This document shows positions 6,650 through 13,225 of a stretch of 14,009 bases of DNA, in pieces. The notes under the pieces are model-generated. The model saw nothing but the letters and a program-made list of their open reading frames with translations. It did not search any database and was not told the origin of the DNA. The stretch is from the NCBI GenBank assembly GCA_026990095.1, contig JALSIL010000389.1:1-14009 (forward strand). Reading direction: 5' to 3'. Within the stretch, counting starts at the first letter, position 1; every line of letters begins with the position of its first letter. A program made the position numbers and the translations under genes. This stretch comes from Lysobacterales bacterium (GTDB lineage: Bacteria; Pseudomonadota; Gammaproteobacteria; Xanthomonadales; Marinicellaceae).

Positions 6650-9211
6650 ATGGTCGATGAAACCACAGAAAATTCAGATATTTTAAAAGTCAATCTCGAA
6701 GATGAGATGAAAAAATCCTACCTCGATTATGCCATGAGCGTAATCGTTGGTCGTGCATTGCCTGATGTGCGCGATGGGCTAAAGCCTGTTCACAGACGAG
6801 TCTTATTTGCCATGAGCGAATTGGGCAATGATTGGAACAAAGCCTACAAAAAATCTGCTCGTATTGTTGGTGATGTGATTGGTAAATACCATCCTCACGG
6901 CGATACTGCCGTATACGACACCATTGTACGTATGGCACAGCCCTTTTCAATGCGTTATATGTTGGTCGATGGACAAGGTAACTTTGGTTCGGTGGATGGC
7001 GATTCGGCTGCTGCCATGCGTTATACCGAAATCCGCATGTCAAAAATTGCCCATCAATTATTAGCAGATATAGATAAAGACACCGTTGATTTTGTTGCTA
7101 ACTATGACGAATCAGAACACGAACCAGCTGTATTGCCTTCGCGTATACCGACTTTACTGGTTAATGGCTCATCAGGTATCGCCGTAGGTATGGCGACCAA
7201 TATTCCTCCTCACAACATCCGAGAAGTGATAAATGCTGTCATTGCCATGTCCTACAAGCAAGATATTACCCTTGATGAATTGATGGAACATTTGCCAGGA
7301 CCTGATTTCCCAACTGCGGCAATCATCAATGGTTCAAAAGGCATAAGAGAAGCCTACGAAACAGGCAAAGGCAAAATTTATATGCGTGCTAAGACGCATA
7401 TCGAAATTGATGAGGCCAGTGGCAAACAAACCATTGTTGTTGACGAACTTCCTTACCAAGTCAATAAAGCCAAGTTAATCGAAAAAATTGCTGAGTTACT
7501 CAAAATAAAACGTATTGAAGGTATCACCGCTTTACGAGATGAATCCGATAAAGACGGCATGCGTGTAGTCATCGAAATGCGCCGCGGCGAAGTAGCAGAA
7601 GTGATGTTGAACCAATTATTCAAGCTCACACAATTACAAACCGTATTTGGCATGAATATGGTGGCATTGGTTGATGGGCAACCAGAGTTATTGACTTTAC
7701 GCCAAATTATTAACGCTTTCTTAAAACACAGGCGTGAAGTCATTGTTCGCCGCACTTTATTCTTACTGAAAAAAGCTAGAGCCAGAGCACATGTTTTAGA
7801 AGGATTAGCCATTGCACTTGCTAATATTGATGAAATTATTGCATTGATAAAAGCATCAGAAAATCCTACGGCAGCAAGAGAAGCTTTATTGTCAAAGCGT
7901 TGGCAATCACAAGCCGTTAAATCTATGCTTTCAGGTGATGCAAGCTTATGCAGACCTGAAGATTTATCTGACGAATATGGCATGTTTGATGATGGTTATC
8001 AGTTATCTCCCATTCAAGCCAAAGCGATTCTTGACTTGCAACTGCACCGCTTAACTGGTTTAGAGCAAGAAAAATTGACCAATGAATTTAAAGAAATTAT
8101 AGTTAAAATTCAAGAGTTTATCGAGATTTTAACCAATCCAGATAGATTGCTTGAAGTGGTTAGAGAAGAGTTAGAAGAGATTAAACAAAATTTTGGTGAT
8201 GAACGCCGTTCCGTGATTATCGAACACCAAATGCACCTCACCATGGAAGACCTAATTACCGAAGAAGAGGTTGTAGTGACTTTATCTCATGCGGGTTATG
8301 CCAAGATGCAACAATTGGATGTATACCAAGCCCAACGCCGAGGGGGTAAAGGCAAAACAGCCACCAAGATGAAAGACGAGGACTTTGTCGAACGTCTATG
8401 GGTGACCAATACACACGATACATTGTTATGTTTTAGTGATAAAGCGAAACTATATTGGCTCAAAGTTTATGAGTTGCCGATGGCATCCCGTACGGCAAAA
8501 GGCAAGCCCTTAGTGAACTTATTACCACTTGAAAAAGACGAAAGAATCACCGCAATATTACCTGTTCGTGATTACGATGAAGATAAGTTTATCTTCTTCT
8601 CAACAGCCATGGGTGTGGTCAAAAAATCACCATTGCCATTGTTTAAAAACGTTCGTGCCAATGGCGTGATTGGACTCACTCTGCTTGAAGGCGATCATTT
8701 GGTTAATGTTGAAATTACCGATGGCACAAAAGAAGTGTTGTTATTCACTTCAGGCGGAAAGTGCGTCAGATTTGACGAATCAGGTATACGTTCAATGGGC
8801 AGAACAGCTCGTGGTGTACGCGGTATTAGACTCAAAGATAAGCAAAAAGTAGTCTCCATGTTTGTAGCAGATGAAGGCAATGTGCTTGTTTGTACCGAAA
8901 ATGGTTACGGCAAACAAACTAAACTAGATGAATTTAGACTCATCAAACGTGGAGGACAAGGGGTTATAGCTATCCAATGTTCAGATCGAAATGGTGATGT
9001 GGTTGGCGCTTGTCAAGTTTCTGAAAAAGATGAAATAATGCTCATCAGTGATGGTGGAACACTTGTTCGCACCAAAGCCAATGGCATCTCAACGGTTGGA
9101 CGAAACACCCAAGGCGTGACCCTGATACGTTTATCCAAGAAAGAAAAACTCGTTAGTCTAGCCAAAATCGCCTACATGGAAGGCGATGACGACTCGGATG
9201 AAGAAGAGTAA
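6650..9211 (+). CDS. gyrA: DNA gyrase subunit A
   Basis: This 853-residue GyrA is slightly shorter than E. coli's 875. With GyrB it introduces negative supercoils using ATP. The N-terminal breakage-reunion domain begins L-E-D-E-M-K-K-S-Y-L-D-Y-A-M-S-V-I, and the catalytic tyrosine is Y125 in A-M-R-Y-T-E-I-R (E. coli Tyr122). The quinolone-resistance region reads H-G-D-T86-A-V-Y-D90: threonine occupies the E. coli Ser83 position, while the Asp87 equivalent is kept. The C-terminal DNA-wrapping domain carries the GyrA box Q-R-R-G-G-K-G beginning at residue 562, which distinguishes it from ParC. The protein ends in an acidic tail (D-D-D-S-D-E-E-E). TAGGAA at 6635-6640 is a plausible ribosome-binding site, 9 nt before ATG, with an ATG-TAA start-stop pair between the two. 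Confidence 0.98.
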   Translation: MVDETTENSDILKVNLEDEMKKSYLDYAMSVIVGRALPDVRDGLKPVHRRVLFAMSELGNDWNKAYKKSARIVGDVIGKYHPHGDTAVYDTIVRMAQPFSMRYMLVDGQGNFGSVDGDSAAAMRYTEIRMSKIAHQLLADIDKDTVDFVANYDESEHEPAVLPSRIPTLLVNGSSGIAVGMATNIPPHNIREVINAVIAMSYKQDITLDELMEHLPGPDFPTAAIINGSKGIREAYETGKGKIYMRAKTHIEIDEASGKQTIVVDELPYQVNKAKLIEKIAELLKIKRIEGITALRDESDKDGMRVVIEMRRGEVAEVMLNQLFKLTQLQTVFGMNMVALVDGQPELLTLRQIINAFLKHRREVIVRRTLFLLKKARARAHVLEGLAIALANIDEIIALIKASENPTAAREALLSKRWQSQAVKSMLSGDASLCRPEDLSDEYGMFDDGYQLSPIQAKAILDLQLHRLTGLEQEKLTNEFKEIIVKIQEFIEILTNPDRLLEVVREELEEIKQNFGDERRSVIIEHQMHLTMEDLITEEEVVVTLSHAGYAKMQQLDVYQAQRRGGKGKTATKMKDEDFVERLWVTNTHDTLLCFSDKAKLYWLKVYELPMASRTAKGKPLVNLLPLEKDERITAILPVRDYDEDKFIFFSTAMGVVKKSPLPLFKNVRANGVIGLTLLEGDHLVNVEITDGTKEVLLFTSGGKCVRFDESGIRSMGRTARGVRGIRLKDKQKVVSMFVADEGNVLVCTENGYGKQTKLDEFRLIKRGGQGVIAIQCSDRNGDVVGACQVSEKDEIMLISDGGTLVRTKANGISTVGRNTQGVTLIRLSKKEKLVSLAKIAYMEGDDDSDEEE

Positions 9212-9226
9212 TAACTAAAAACTGTC

Positions 9227-9246
9227 ATTCCCGCGAAGGCGGGAAT
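9227..9246. repeat. ATTCCC-N8-GGGAAT inverted repeat (dRS3/REP-like)
   Basis: A perfect 8-bp inverted repeat, ATTCCCGC / GCGGGAAT, surrounds a GAAG loop 15 nt after the gyrA stop. It fits the ATTCCC-N8-GGGAAT form known as dRS3 in Neisseria, and similar G+C-rich dispersed palindromes occur in the intergenic regions of many proteobacteria. There is no T-run after the stem, so it is not a typical intrinsic terminator, though the hairpin could protect the gyrA mRNA 3' end. Only one copy lies in this window. Confidence 0.75.
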
Positions 9247-9290
9247 CCATACTAGCTAAATAGGGATTCGTTATTTAATAGAGAGGATAA

Positions 9291-9314
9291 GTGATTTTTC
9301 AATACCAATTATGA
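9291..9314 (+). CDS. Possible 7-codon leader ORF coupled to the membrane protein gene
   Basis: GTG at 9291 opens a frame of seven codons (M-I-F-Q-Y-Q-L) ending in TGA at 9312-9314, which overlaps the next ATG as ATGA. A strong GAGAGGA ribosome-binding sequence (9281-9287) lies 3-4 nt before this GTG, whereas the downstream ATG at 9311 has none at normal distance. Reinitiation after the leader would explain how the downstream gene is translated. This is inference from a very short ORF and could be chance. Confidence 0.3.
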   Translation: MIFQYQL

Positions 9315-9763
9315 AAAAAAATGTTCAAATAGAGTATAAATATTTAAAAAGAGAATATAGCTATATTTTCGGTTTAATGGTGTTTTTTTCAACAACGTTT
9401 TTTATTGTTTTTGATTATATTTTAGGTGATAAATATAAGAATTATAATTTTGAATTTCTTGAGTTACAAACATATTCTTTGATAGGATTAATTTTAGTTT
9501 TTACTATGATTCTTATGTTTTTCATAAAAAATGATAATAGGATTAAGTTCATAATTTTTAAAGTGGCTTTTTCTTCATCTATACTTGTAGCAATATTAAT
9601 ATATTTTACATTGTTTTTTATTGCTTTTGAGAATATTTACAATAAAGTTTCAGAAGTAGGACAAAGAAATTATTTAAAGAGCCTATATCTTATTGGTGCT
9701 TCAGTATTTGTTATGTTTTTATTGTTTTTGACGACATCCAAAAAAAATAAGAAGAAAAAATAA
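9311..9763 (+). CDS. Hypothetical four-helix membrane protein, A+T-rich
   Basis: I do not recognise this 150-residue protein. Four hydrophobic stretches look like membrane helices: about residues 18-38, 56-72, 80-106 and 124-142. A basic N-terminus (M-K-K-N) precedes them, and the protein ends in a lysine-rich tail (S-K-K-N-K-K-K-K). With four helices both ends would be on the same side, probably cytoplasmic because of their positive charge. Hand counts give roughly 20% G+C for bases 9361-9480, against about 50% in a sample of the following thiolase gene (10021-10080). The difference suggests recent acquisition or weak selection. It lies alone between gyrA and the thiolase gene, downstream of a repeat hairpin. 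The start may be reached by coupling from the short leader. Function unknown; expression as a real protein is likely but not certain. Confidence 0.65.
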   Translation: MKKNVQIEYKYLKREYSYIFGLMVFFSTTFFIVFDYILGDKYKNYNFEFLELQTYSLIGLILVFTMILMFFIKNDNRIKFIIFKVAFSSSILVAILIYFTLFFIAFENIYNKVSEVGQRNYLKSLYLIGASVFVMFLLFLTTSKKNKKKK

Positions 9764-9786
9764 AATAAATTGGTACTTACTACAAA

Positions 9787-11001
9787 ATGACACAACTAAA
9801 AAATGCCTATATCTGCGATGGTATCCGCACACCCATTGGTCGGTTCGGCGGCTCACTAGCCACAATTCGCCCCGATGATATGCTTGCTCATGTTATCAAA
9901 ACCTTAATGCAACGTAATCCAGCTTTAGACAGCACACAAATTGAAGACGTGATTATCGGCTGTGCCAACCAAGCAGGTGAAGACAACCGTAACGTCGCAC
10001 GCATGTCAGCACTTATTGCAGGGTTACCAAGCAATGTGCCTGGTGTCACGCTAAATCGCTTATGTGCATCGGGTCTTGATGCCCTAGCCATGGCAGCACG
10101 CACTATCGCCACAGGTGAGGCGGATCTAATTATCGCCGGTGGTGTCGAATCCATGAGCCGAGCGCCTTTTGTGCAACCCAAGGCGTCTTCGGCTTATTCT
10201 CGCCAAGCCGAAATATTTGATACAACCATTGGTTGGCGATTTGTCAATCCATTATTAAAAGCACAATACGGCATCGACTCCATGCCAGAAACGGCTGAAA
10301 ATGTCGCCGAACAATTCAAAATATCGCGTCAAGACCAAGATTTATTTGCCTTTAATAGCCAAAAAAAAACCGCCAATGCACGAGAAATTCTAGCCGAAGA
10401 AATAATACCAGTGGAAATTCCACAGCACAAAGGCGAGCCTTTAATTTTTTCACGTGACGAACACCCAAGACAAACACCGTTAGATAAGCTTGCCACATTG
10501 CGAACCCCTTTCAAAAAAGAAGGCGGAACAGTAACAGCCGCCAATGCATCAGGCGTTAATGATGGTGCTTGTGCGTTAATTATCGCATCAGAGGATGCGA
10601 TAAAAAAACAAGGTTTAAAACCAATTGCCAAAATAATGGGCAGTTGTGCCGTTGGAGTTGAACCACGCATTATGGGCATAGGCCCAGTTCCTGCTACAAA
10701 AATATTGCTTAAAAAACATAATCTTAGTACAGATGATTTAAGTGTAATCGAACTCAATGAAGCCTTTGCTGCCCAATCATTGGCCGTCCTTCGAGAATTA
10801 GGCATTGCCGATAATGACCCACGAGTCAACCCAAACGGCGGAGCGATATCACTCGGACACCCATTAGGCATGAGTGGTGCTCGCCTTGGGCTAACTGCCG
10901 CCAAACAATTGCAAAGAACAGGGGAAAAATACGCCCTTTGTACATTATGTATCGGTGTCGGACAAGGCATGGCATTGTTGCTAAAATCTTGCCCGAAATA
11001 A
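9787..11001 (+). CDS. pcaF: Acetyl-CoA acyltransferase, 3-oxoadipyl-CoA thiolase (PcaF/PaaJ) type
   Basis: This 404-residue thiolase has the nucleophile Cys93 in N-R-L-C-A-S-G, His358 in G-G-A-I-S-L-G-H-P-L-G and Cys388 in C-I-G-V-G-Q-G. Thiolases split 3-oxoacyl-CoA with CoA, or run the reverse condensation. The subfamily call rests on segments I associate with PcaF/PaaJ: C-A-N-Q-A-G-E-D-N-R-N-V-A-R-M, G-G-V-E-S-M-S-R-A-P-F, and F-D-T-T-I-G-W-R-F-V-N-P-L with D-S-M-P-E-T-A-E-N-V-A. PcaF/PaaJ cleaves 3-oxoadipyl-CoA to succinyl-CoA and acetyl-CoA, ending aromatic (protocatechuate or phenylacetate) breakdown. No other pathway gene is nearby, so a general acetoacetyl-CoA or beta-oxidation role is possible. 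No clear ribosome-binding site is seen in the A+T-rich sequence before ATG. Confidence 0.88.
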   Translation: MTQLKNAYICDGIRTPIGRFGGSLATIRPDDMLAHVIKTLMQRNPALDSTQIEDVIIGCANQAGEDNRNVARMSALIAGLPSNVPGVTLNRLCASGLDALAMAARTIATGEADLIIAGGVESMSRAPFVQPKASSAYSRQAEIFDTTIGWRFVNPLLKAQYGIDSMPETAENVAEQFKISRQDQDLFAFNSQKKTANAREILAEEIIPVEIPQHKGEPLIFSRDEHPRQTPLDKLATLRTPFKKEGGTVTAANASGVNDGACALIIASEDAIKKQGLKPIAKIMGSCAVGVEPRIMGIGPVPATKILLKKHNLSTDDLSVIELNEAFAAQSLAVLRELGIADNDPRVNPNGGAISLGHPLGMSGARLGLTAAKQLQRTGEKYALCTLCIGVGQGMALLLKSCPK

Positions 11002-11049
11002 TTGCACAGAAATTTTAACCTATTGGTGTAACACGTAAGCCATCACGGG

Positions 11050-11095
11050 TGAGAGTGGGTATCATAGATTATAAGAATAATTGATTGCACTCTCA
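11050..11095. repeat. Intergenic inverted repeat, 8-bp arms
   Basis: Arms TGAGAGTG (11050-11057) and CACTCTCA (11088-11095) are exact reverse complements separated by 30 A+T-rich bases, in the convergent spacer between the thiolase gene and the secreted-protein gene. A bidirectional terminator is conceivable, but the loop is long and no T-run follows directly. The rest of the spacer (11002-11135) shows no gene. Confidence 0.3.
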
Positions 11096-11135
11096 TTCGC
11101 GATTCGTTATCGAGATTTGGGTTTTTGGATTTAGC

Positions 11136-12194
11136 TTAATATACTAAAATCATAATTTCACCACCAGCAAGTGAGCCATCTGTTGTGGTGTATCTTTCAC
11201 ATCTTAACTTATCTTTGTCAGTATTAAAATGCAACATTCTACAGGTAGCATTTCTCGCACCAGGGGTTGCATTTGAACTGGCATAAACAGCTGACACTTG
11301 CCAATAACGTGTGTCTAAATCAGCTGGAAAATTAACCACGCAGCTACCAGAACCGCTGCCAGCACTCACGGTTATGGCTGCTGTGTTTACACCATTATAG
11401 TATCTCTGAACAGTTGGTGTGGATGTACAATCGACAGAAACCAAATATTTCATGACTCCATTTTCACTAATTGTTTGTTTTAAACCGCCATTTATCACTG
11501 TATTGTTCCCTGGCCTAGAAATCCTCACATCTCCTCCATAAAAATTAAGGTACATAGTACCTGGGTCATTACTCCCATTGATGCGTCTTTGTATGTCATC
11601 GCCATCAATAGTCATATGTGAGCTATTTGTGTCGCCAACGCTCAACCCTCCATTGCCACTATTTACTGATGTTGTTCCTGTTAATTCAGCTGATCCGTTG
11701 TAGGAAACAGTTGTACCATTTTCTGTCCAAGGAGTTGTTCCAAATTCCGCTTGCACCGCATAAGGAACGGCATGAATTTTTTGCCTAGGACTCAAAGTGG
11801 TTTCACTGCCAGGGTTTCCTGTTTCTCTAACAGTTACGGATAACCATAAAGCATCACCTGTATAAGCGGCATTTCCAAAATCAATGTCTTCAATTGAAAA
11901 AATTCCATTAGCAACGGGTCTGTTGTTTTTTATGACATTGCTGCCTATTTGAGTGCCTCCAATCAGGGCATCGTATAGTCCAAACGCAAAGTCAAAATTG
12001 CCATTAACAGCAGTTCCAGCTTCCAGCAGTTCGCCTTGGTAATTAAAACCACTGCCAATTGCTGCAAATTGTATGGGTTCATTAGTTAAGTTTTGAGCAT
12101 CTGTATAACCTTCGAATTGACTAGTTACTATTTCGTCAGATGCAGCACAGGAAAGTGATGCCAGTAATAATATGGATAAGTAATTGTTTTTCAT
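11136..12194 (-). CDS. Secreted protein with tail-fibre-like modules (352 aa)
   Basis: This is a secreted protein of unknown role. Residues 1 to about 19 are a signal peptide (M-K-N-N, hydrophobic Y-L-S-I-L-L-L-A-S-L, then C16-A-A-S). Cys16 lacks a good lipobox, so a lipoprotein is less likely. Residues about 49-148 (F-N-Y-Q-G-E-L-L ... F-A-F-G-L-Y-D-A ... G-G-T-Q-I-G ... A-V-P-Y-A-V-Q-A) match a beta-rich module often found at the N-terminus of bacterial surface and tail-fibre-like proteins. Residues 192-226 (D-G-D-D-I-Q-R-R-I-N-G, then Y-L-N-F-Y-G-G-D-V-R-I) resemble the repeat that precedes S74-type chaperone domains. No S74 peptidase domain follows. The last 100 residues hold four cysteines (256, 285, 318, 332), possibly disulfide-bonded. 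AGGAGA precedes the ATG by about 6 nt, and the upstream partner gene ends 14 nt away. Confidence 0.75.
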   Translation of the reverse strand: MKNNYLSILLLASLSCAASDEIVTSQFEGYTDAQNLTNEPIQFAAIGSGFNYQGELLEAGTAVNGNFDFAFGLYDALIGGTQIGSNVIKNNRPVANGIFSIEDIDFGNAAYTGDALWLSVTVRETGNPGSETTLSPRQKIHAVPYAVQAEFGTTPWTENGTTVSYNGSAELTGTTSVNSGNGGLSVGDTNSSHMTIDGDDIQRRINGSNDPGTMYLNFYGGDVRISRPGNNTVINGGLKQTISENGVMKYLVSVDCTSTPTVQRYYNGVNTAAITVSAGSGSGSCVVNFPADLDTRYWQVSAVYASSNATPGARNATCRMLHFNTDKDKLRCERYTTTDGSLAGGEIMILVY

Positions 12195-12208
12195 GATATT
12201 CTCCTGGA

Positions 12209-12484
12209 TTATTCAAATCCGTTTGTAAAAATTATTTCAGTTAATGGTGCATTATTTGATTTATGCCAAAAACCTCCGTTGAGGCTGTAGTTTCCGCCGG
12301 CTTGCGTATTACTGGCATCGACTTGTCCAATACTGGAGTTCATTTCATAATTTCCGCCAGTCATTTTTCCACCACCGCTGTTGATTGTGTATTTCTTTAT
12401 TTCGTATTGTGCAAAAGATTGGCTTGCTATCAAAGCAAGAATTGTTGCGATTATTTTTTTATTTTTTCTCAATGCATTAAACAT
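12209..12484 (-). CDS. Small secreted glycine-rich repeat protein ending in NGFE (91 aa)
   Basis: This 91-residue protein starts with a clear signal peptide: M-F-N-A-L-R-K-N-K-K, hydrophobic I-I-A-T-I-L-A-L-I-A, cut after S-F-A at residue 25. The mature part has two related units, G-G-N-Y-E-M-N-S-S-I-G (43-53) and G-G-N-Y-S-L-N-G-G-F-W (63-73), preceded by Y-T-I-N-S-G-G-G. This is a pattern I have seen in secreted proteins of Lysobacterales-type bacteria, though I know no function. The C-terminus I-I-F-T-N-G-F-E resembles the [IL]-F-x-[ND]-G-F-E ending of many exported proteins in those genomes. A strong AAGGAGG sequence lies about 8 nt upstream of ATG. It is the first gene of a two-gene unit with the 352-residue secreted protein. 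Confidence 0.75.
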   Translation of the reverse strand: MFNALRKNKKIIATILALIASQSFAQYEIKKYTINSGGGKMTGGNYEMNSSIGQVDASNTQAGGNYSLNGGFWHKSNNAPLTEIIFTNGFE

Positions 12485-12581
12485 TTAAGCTATCCTCCTT
12501 TTTTGTGTGAAGTACCAGTAAGTACGCAAAGCAATTCGATTCACTGCCAATTATTTAAAATTAATTTTTTACTGCGCGTAA

Positions 12582-12610
12582 TTGCATAAACTTTCTTGTC
12601 CTTAGATAAT
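12582..12610 (+). promoter_or_regulatory. Candidate promoter for the GNAT gene
   Basis: TTGCAT at 12582-12587 and GATAAT at 12605-12610 are separated by exactly 17 nt. GATAAT matches five of six -10 consensus bases; TTGCAT matches three of six at -35. Transcription would start near 12617, downstream of a possible in-frame TTG start at 12596 but upstream of ATG 12635. This supports the ATG as the true start. Confidence 0.4.
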
Positions 12611-12634
12611 GTCTCTTTTAAACATAAAATTGTT

Positions 12635-13198
12635 ATGGTATTAAGAAAGGCACAACTATCTGATATAGAAAAGGTATTAAAGTTACATTTTCGTTACCAA
12701 ATAGATTCGATTAATGAAGAAGACAAAGTCGATGGATTTGTCACCACACCTTTTACACAGCAACAAATGCAGAGTTTAATAGAAGATGAAAAAGGTTTGT
12801 TTATAGCCCTTGATGGAGATGAGGTTATTGCTTATGTGATGGCGGCATCGTGGCAGTTTTGGTCTGTTTGGCCGATGTTTGCTTACATGATTGAAGACTT
12901 GTCCAACCATCGGTATCTTGGTCAAACCTTAAGTGTGGATAACTCTTACCAATACGGTCCTGTTTGCATTGATAAAAAATGGCGAGGGGAGGGTGTTTTG
13001 CAGCAAATATTTGATTTTGCCCGCGAGCAAATGCATAAGCGGTTTCCTATACTGGTGACTTTTATTAATAAGAACAATCCACGTTCTTTGAATGCACACA
13101 CAAAAAAGCTGAATTTGGAAATTTTAAGCGAGTTTGAATTTAACAAAAATCACTACTATGCATTGGTTTATGATACGGCAGTGAAATTAGAGAGCTAA
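12635..13198 (+). CDS. GNAT-family N-acetyltransferase
   Basis: This 187-residue protein has the GNAT fold. Such enzymes move acetyl from acetyl-CoA to an amine of a small molecule or protein; the substrate here cannot be read from sequence. The N-terminus L-R-K-A-Q-L-S-D-I-E-K-V is typical of the family's first strand and helix. The acetyl-CoA pyrophosphate-binding loop is W116-R-G-E-G-V121, after the strand Y-G-P-V-C-I-D. Residues 142-156 (T-F-I-N-K-N-N-P-R-S-L-N-A-H-T) fit the motif B region. ATG 12635 is chosen over an in-frame TTG at 12596 because the family alignment starts here and the best promoter would transcribe only from about 12617. No clear ribosome-binding site precedes either start. 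The TAA stop lies inside the stem of the downstream terminator. Confidence 0.8.
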   Translation: MVLRKAQLSDIEKVLKLHFRYQIDSINEEDKVDGFVTTPFTQQQMQSLIEDEKGLFIALDGDEVIAYVMAASWQFWSVWPMFAYMIEDLSNHRYLGQTLSVDNSYQYGPVCIDKKWRGEGVLQQIFDFAREQMHKRFPILVTFINKNNPRSLNAHTKKLNLEILSEFEFNKNHYYALVYDTAVKLES

Positions 13199-13215
13199 GA
13201 GTTAGCTCTCTAATT
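13185..13215. terminator. Bidirectional hairpin terminator between GNAT gene and murB
   Basis: A perfect 14-bp inverted repeat, AATTAGAGAGCTAA (13185-13198) and its complement (13202-13215), encloses a 3-nt loop. It lies exactly between the stop codons of two convergent genes and includes the GNAT stop codon. The A+T-rich stem ends and symmetrical placement suggest it ends transcripts from both sides. The T-runs outside the stem are short (GTTTC, then ATTT, on the + side), so efficiency is uncertain. Confidence 0.6.
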
Positions 13216-13225
13216 AAAGTTTCAT

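Noticed and set aside
7453..7983. Open frame on the strand opposite gyrA (176 codons).
   Set aside because: It is antisense to a fully conserved gyrA region, and its translation has no recognisable family or start context.
9771..9780. GGTACTTACT before the thiolase gene resembling the reverse complement of a sequence near 12509-12517, as a shared operator.
   Set aside because: The shared core is only about nine bases, which is expected by chance in a 14-kb window, and spacing to the genes differs.
10329..10970. Long open frame on the strand opposite the thiolase gene (213 codons).
   Set aside because: It lies wholly within the thiolase gene, its translation shows no recognisable domain, and the forward frame has complete catalytic motifs.
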